Below are positions 63,438 through 64,000 of a stretch of 64,000 nucleotides of DNA, piece after piece; the stretch's first letter is position 1; each line of letters begins with the position of its first letter. The translations under genes were made by a program, and so were the position numbers. This stretch comes from Sabellastarte sp. h YS-2021 (Eukaryota; Annelida; Polychaeta; Sabellida; Sabellidae): the NCBI GenBank assembly GCA_964017235.1, contig OZ024940.1:23565615-23629614 (forward strand), in the 5' to 3' direction. The notes below the pieces were generated by a model. The model was not told where the DNA came from. It was given only the letters and a program-made list of their open reading frames with translations, and did not search any database.

Positions 63438-64000
63438 GTAAGTACTTAAAGATGACGTATTTATGCAGATAAAAATAAAATATGTTCAGACTGGGAATAT
63501 CTGCGGACCTTCCAAGTGATGTGTGTAATGAGTAATTGATGTATTTATATAGGTTTAAGGTGTGAGACATGTAGCCAAAATAAACAGGTTAAAGATAGCT
63601 AGTCTAATAATGGGGCCGGCCCTCTGAGCATCCCACATCTGATCCCCAAGTATCTGGTTTCAAATCCACAACCACTATTAATGCCAAGCTGGTGAAGCAC
63701 TTCACCAAATCATTTATGAAAATGCATGTTCTTTTTTTATATAATAGGAAAACTTCCCGAATGACATATACACAAACAATATATCATTATTGAAGATGAC
63801 AATATTATACAAGTGTGTAGAACGAGTATTATATTGTTAATCTTCATGATGTAGTTGGAAAGAGAGATTATTGATTGGTTCCGCTATGTCTCGACTTTTG
63901 GACTCGACCACGGACTTTTGATTACACACAGATATAAACACGAGTTTAGTTCTTTAACAAGCTGAGCTAAAGGGGAATCCCTGGAAGCCCAGTATTAGTA
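63438..64000. other. Gene D intron 4 (start)
   Basis: No exon or repeat recognised up to the window end. Confidence 0.4.

Overview
The window looks like a metazoan nuclear genome, most plausibly a marine invertebrate (lophotrochozoan-like). This is inferred from AT-rich DNA, GT/AG introns of 0.3-4 kb, a CYP4 cytochrome P450, WSC and C-type-lectin modules, and dense tRNA-derived SINEs, MITE-like fold-back elements and CR1/L2-like LINE remnants. I cannot name the species. All four gene structures were built by hand from splice sites and reading phase; no alignment was run.

Layout. (1) Positions 1-120 are the 3' end of a CYP4-type P450, and 4092-5654 (stop to 5657) is a complete, apparently single-exon CYP4 paralogue of 521 residues. 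(2) 5.7-12 kb has no gene I can support, only fold-back elements, SINE copies and a degenerate tandem array. (3) 12065-35622 is a 16-exon gene (gene B) for an 834-residue type I membrane protein: signal peptide, a beta-sandwich-like domain, a C-type lectin domain (CTLD) interrupted by a complete 8-cysteine WSC domain, a second CTLD, a Thr/Ser-rich stalk, a transmembrane helix with a Cys4 cluster, and a short tail. (4) 35.8-43.6 kb is intergenic and repeat-bearing. (5) 43683-49497 is an 8-exon paralogue (gene C, 326 residues) with the same signal, N-terminal domain, stalk, membrane and tail exons but no lectin or WSC exons. (6) 49.5-57.6 kb is intergenic, with nested mobile elements. (7) 57681-63437 holds the first four exons of a secreted cysteine-rich protein (gene D) whose cysteine spacing suggests a Ly6/uPAR-like fold; it runs off the window.

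How the genes relate. B and C are tandem duplicates on the + strand, with matching intron phases at both ends and a conserved cytoplasmic tail. They look like a long lectin-bearing form and a short form of one surface-receptor scaffold. The most unusual feature is in gene B. The WSC module sits in the CTLD at the point where the second CTLD of the same protein has a phase-1 intron. The two CTLDs have also lost opposite halves of the normally invariant C1-C4 disulfide, each by Cys to Thr. The P450 pair and gene D show no functional link to the receptors.

The rest is largely repeat-derived: four copies of a TA-flanked MITE, a varied set of fold-back elements sharing a GGGCC..GTATTCAC-type end, three tRNA-derived SINE families, a 5S-rRNA-derived SINE family, several 5'-truncated LINEs and two intronic minisatellites.
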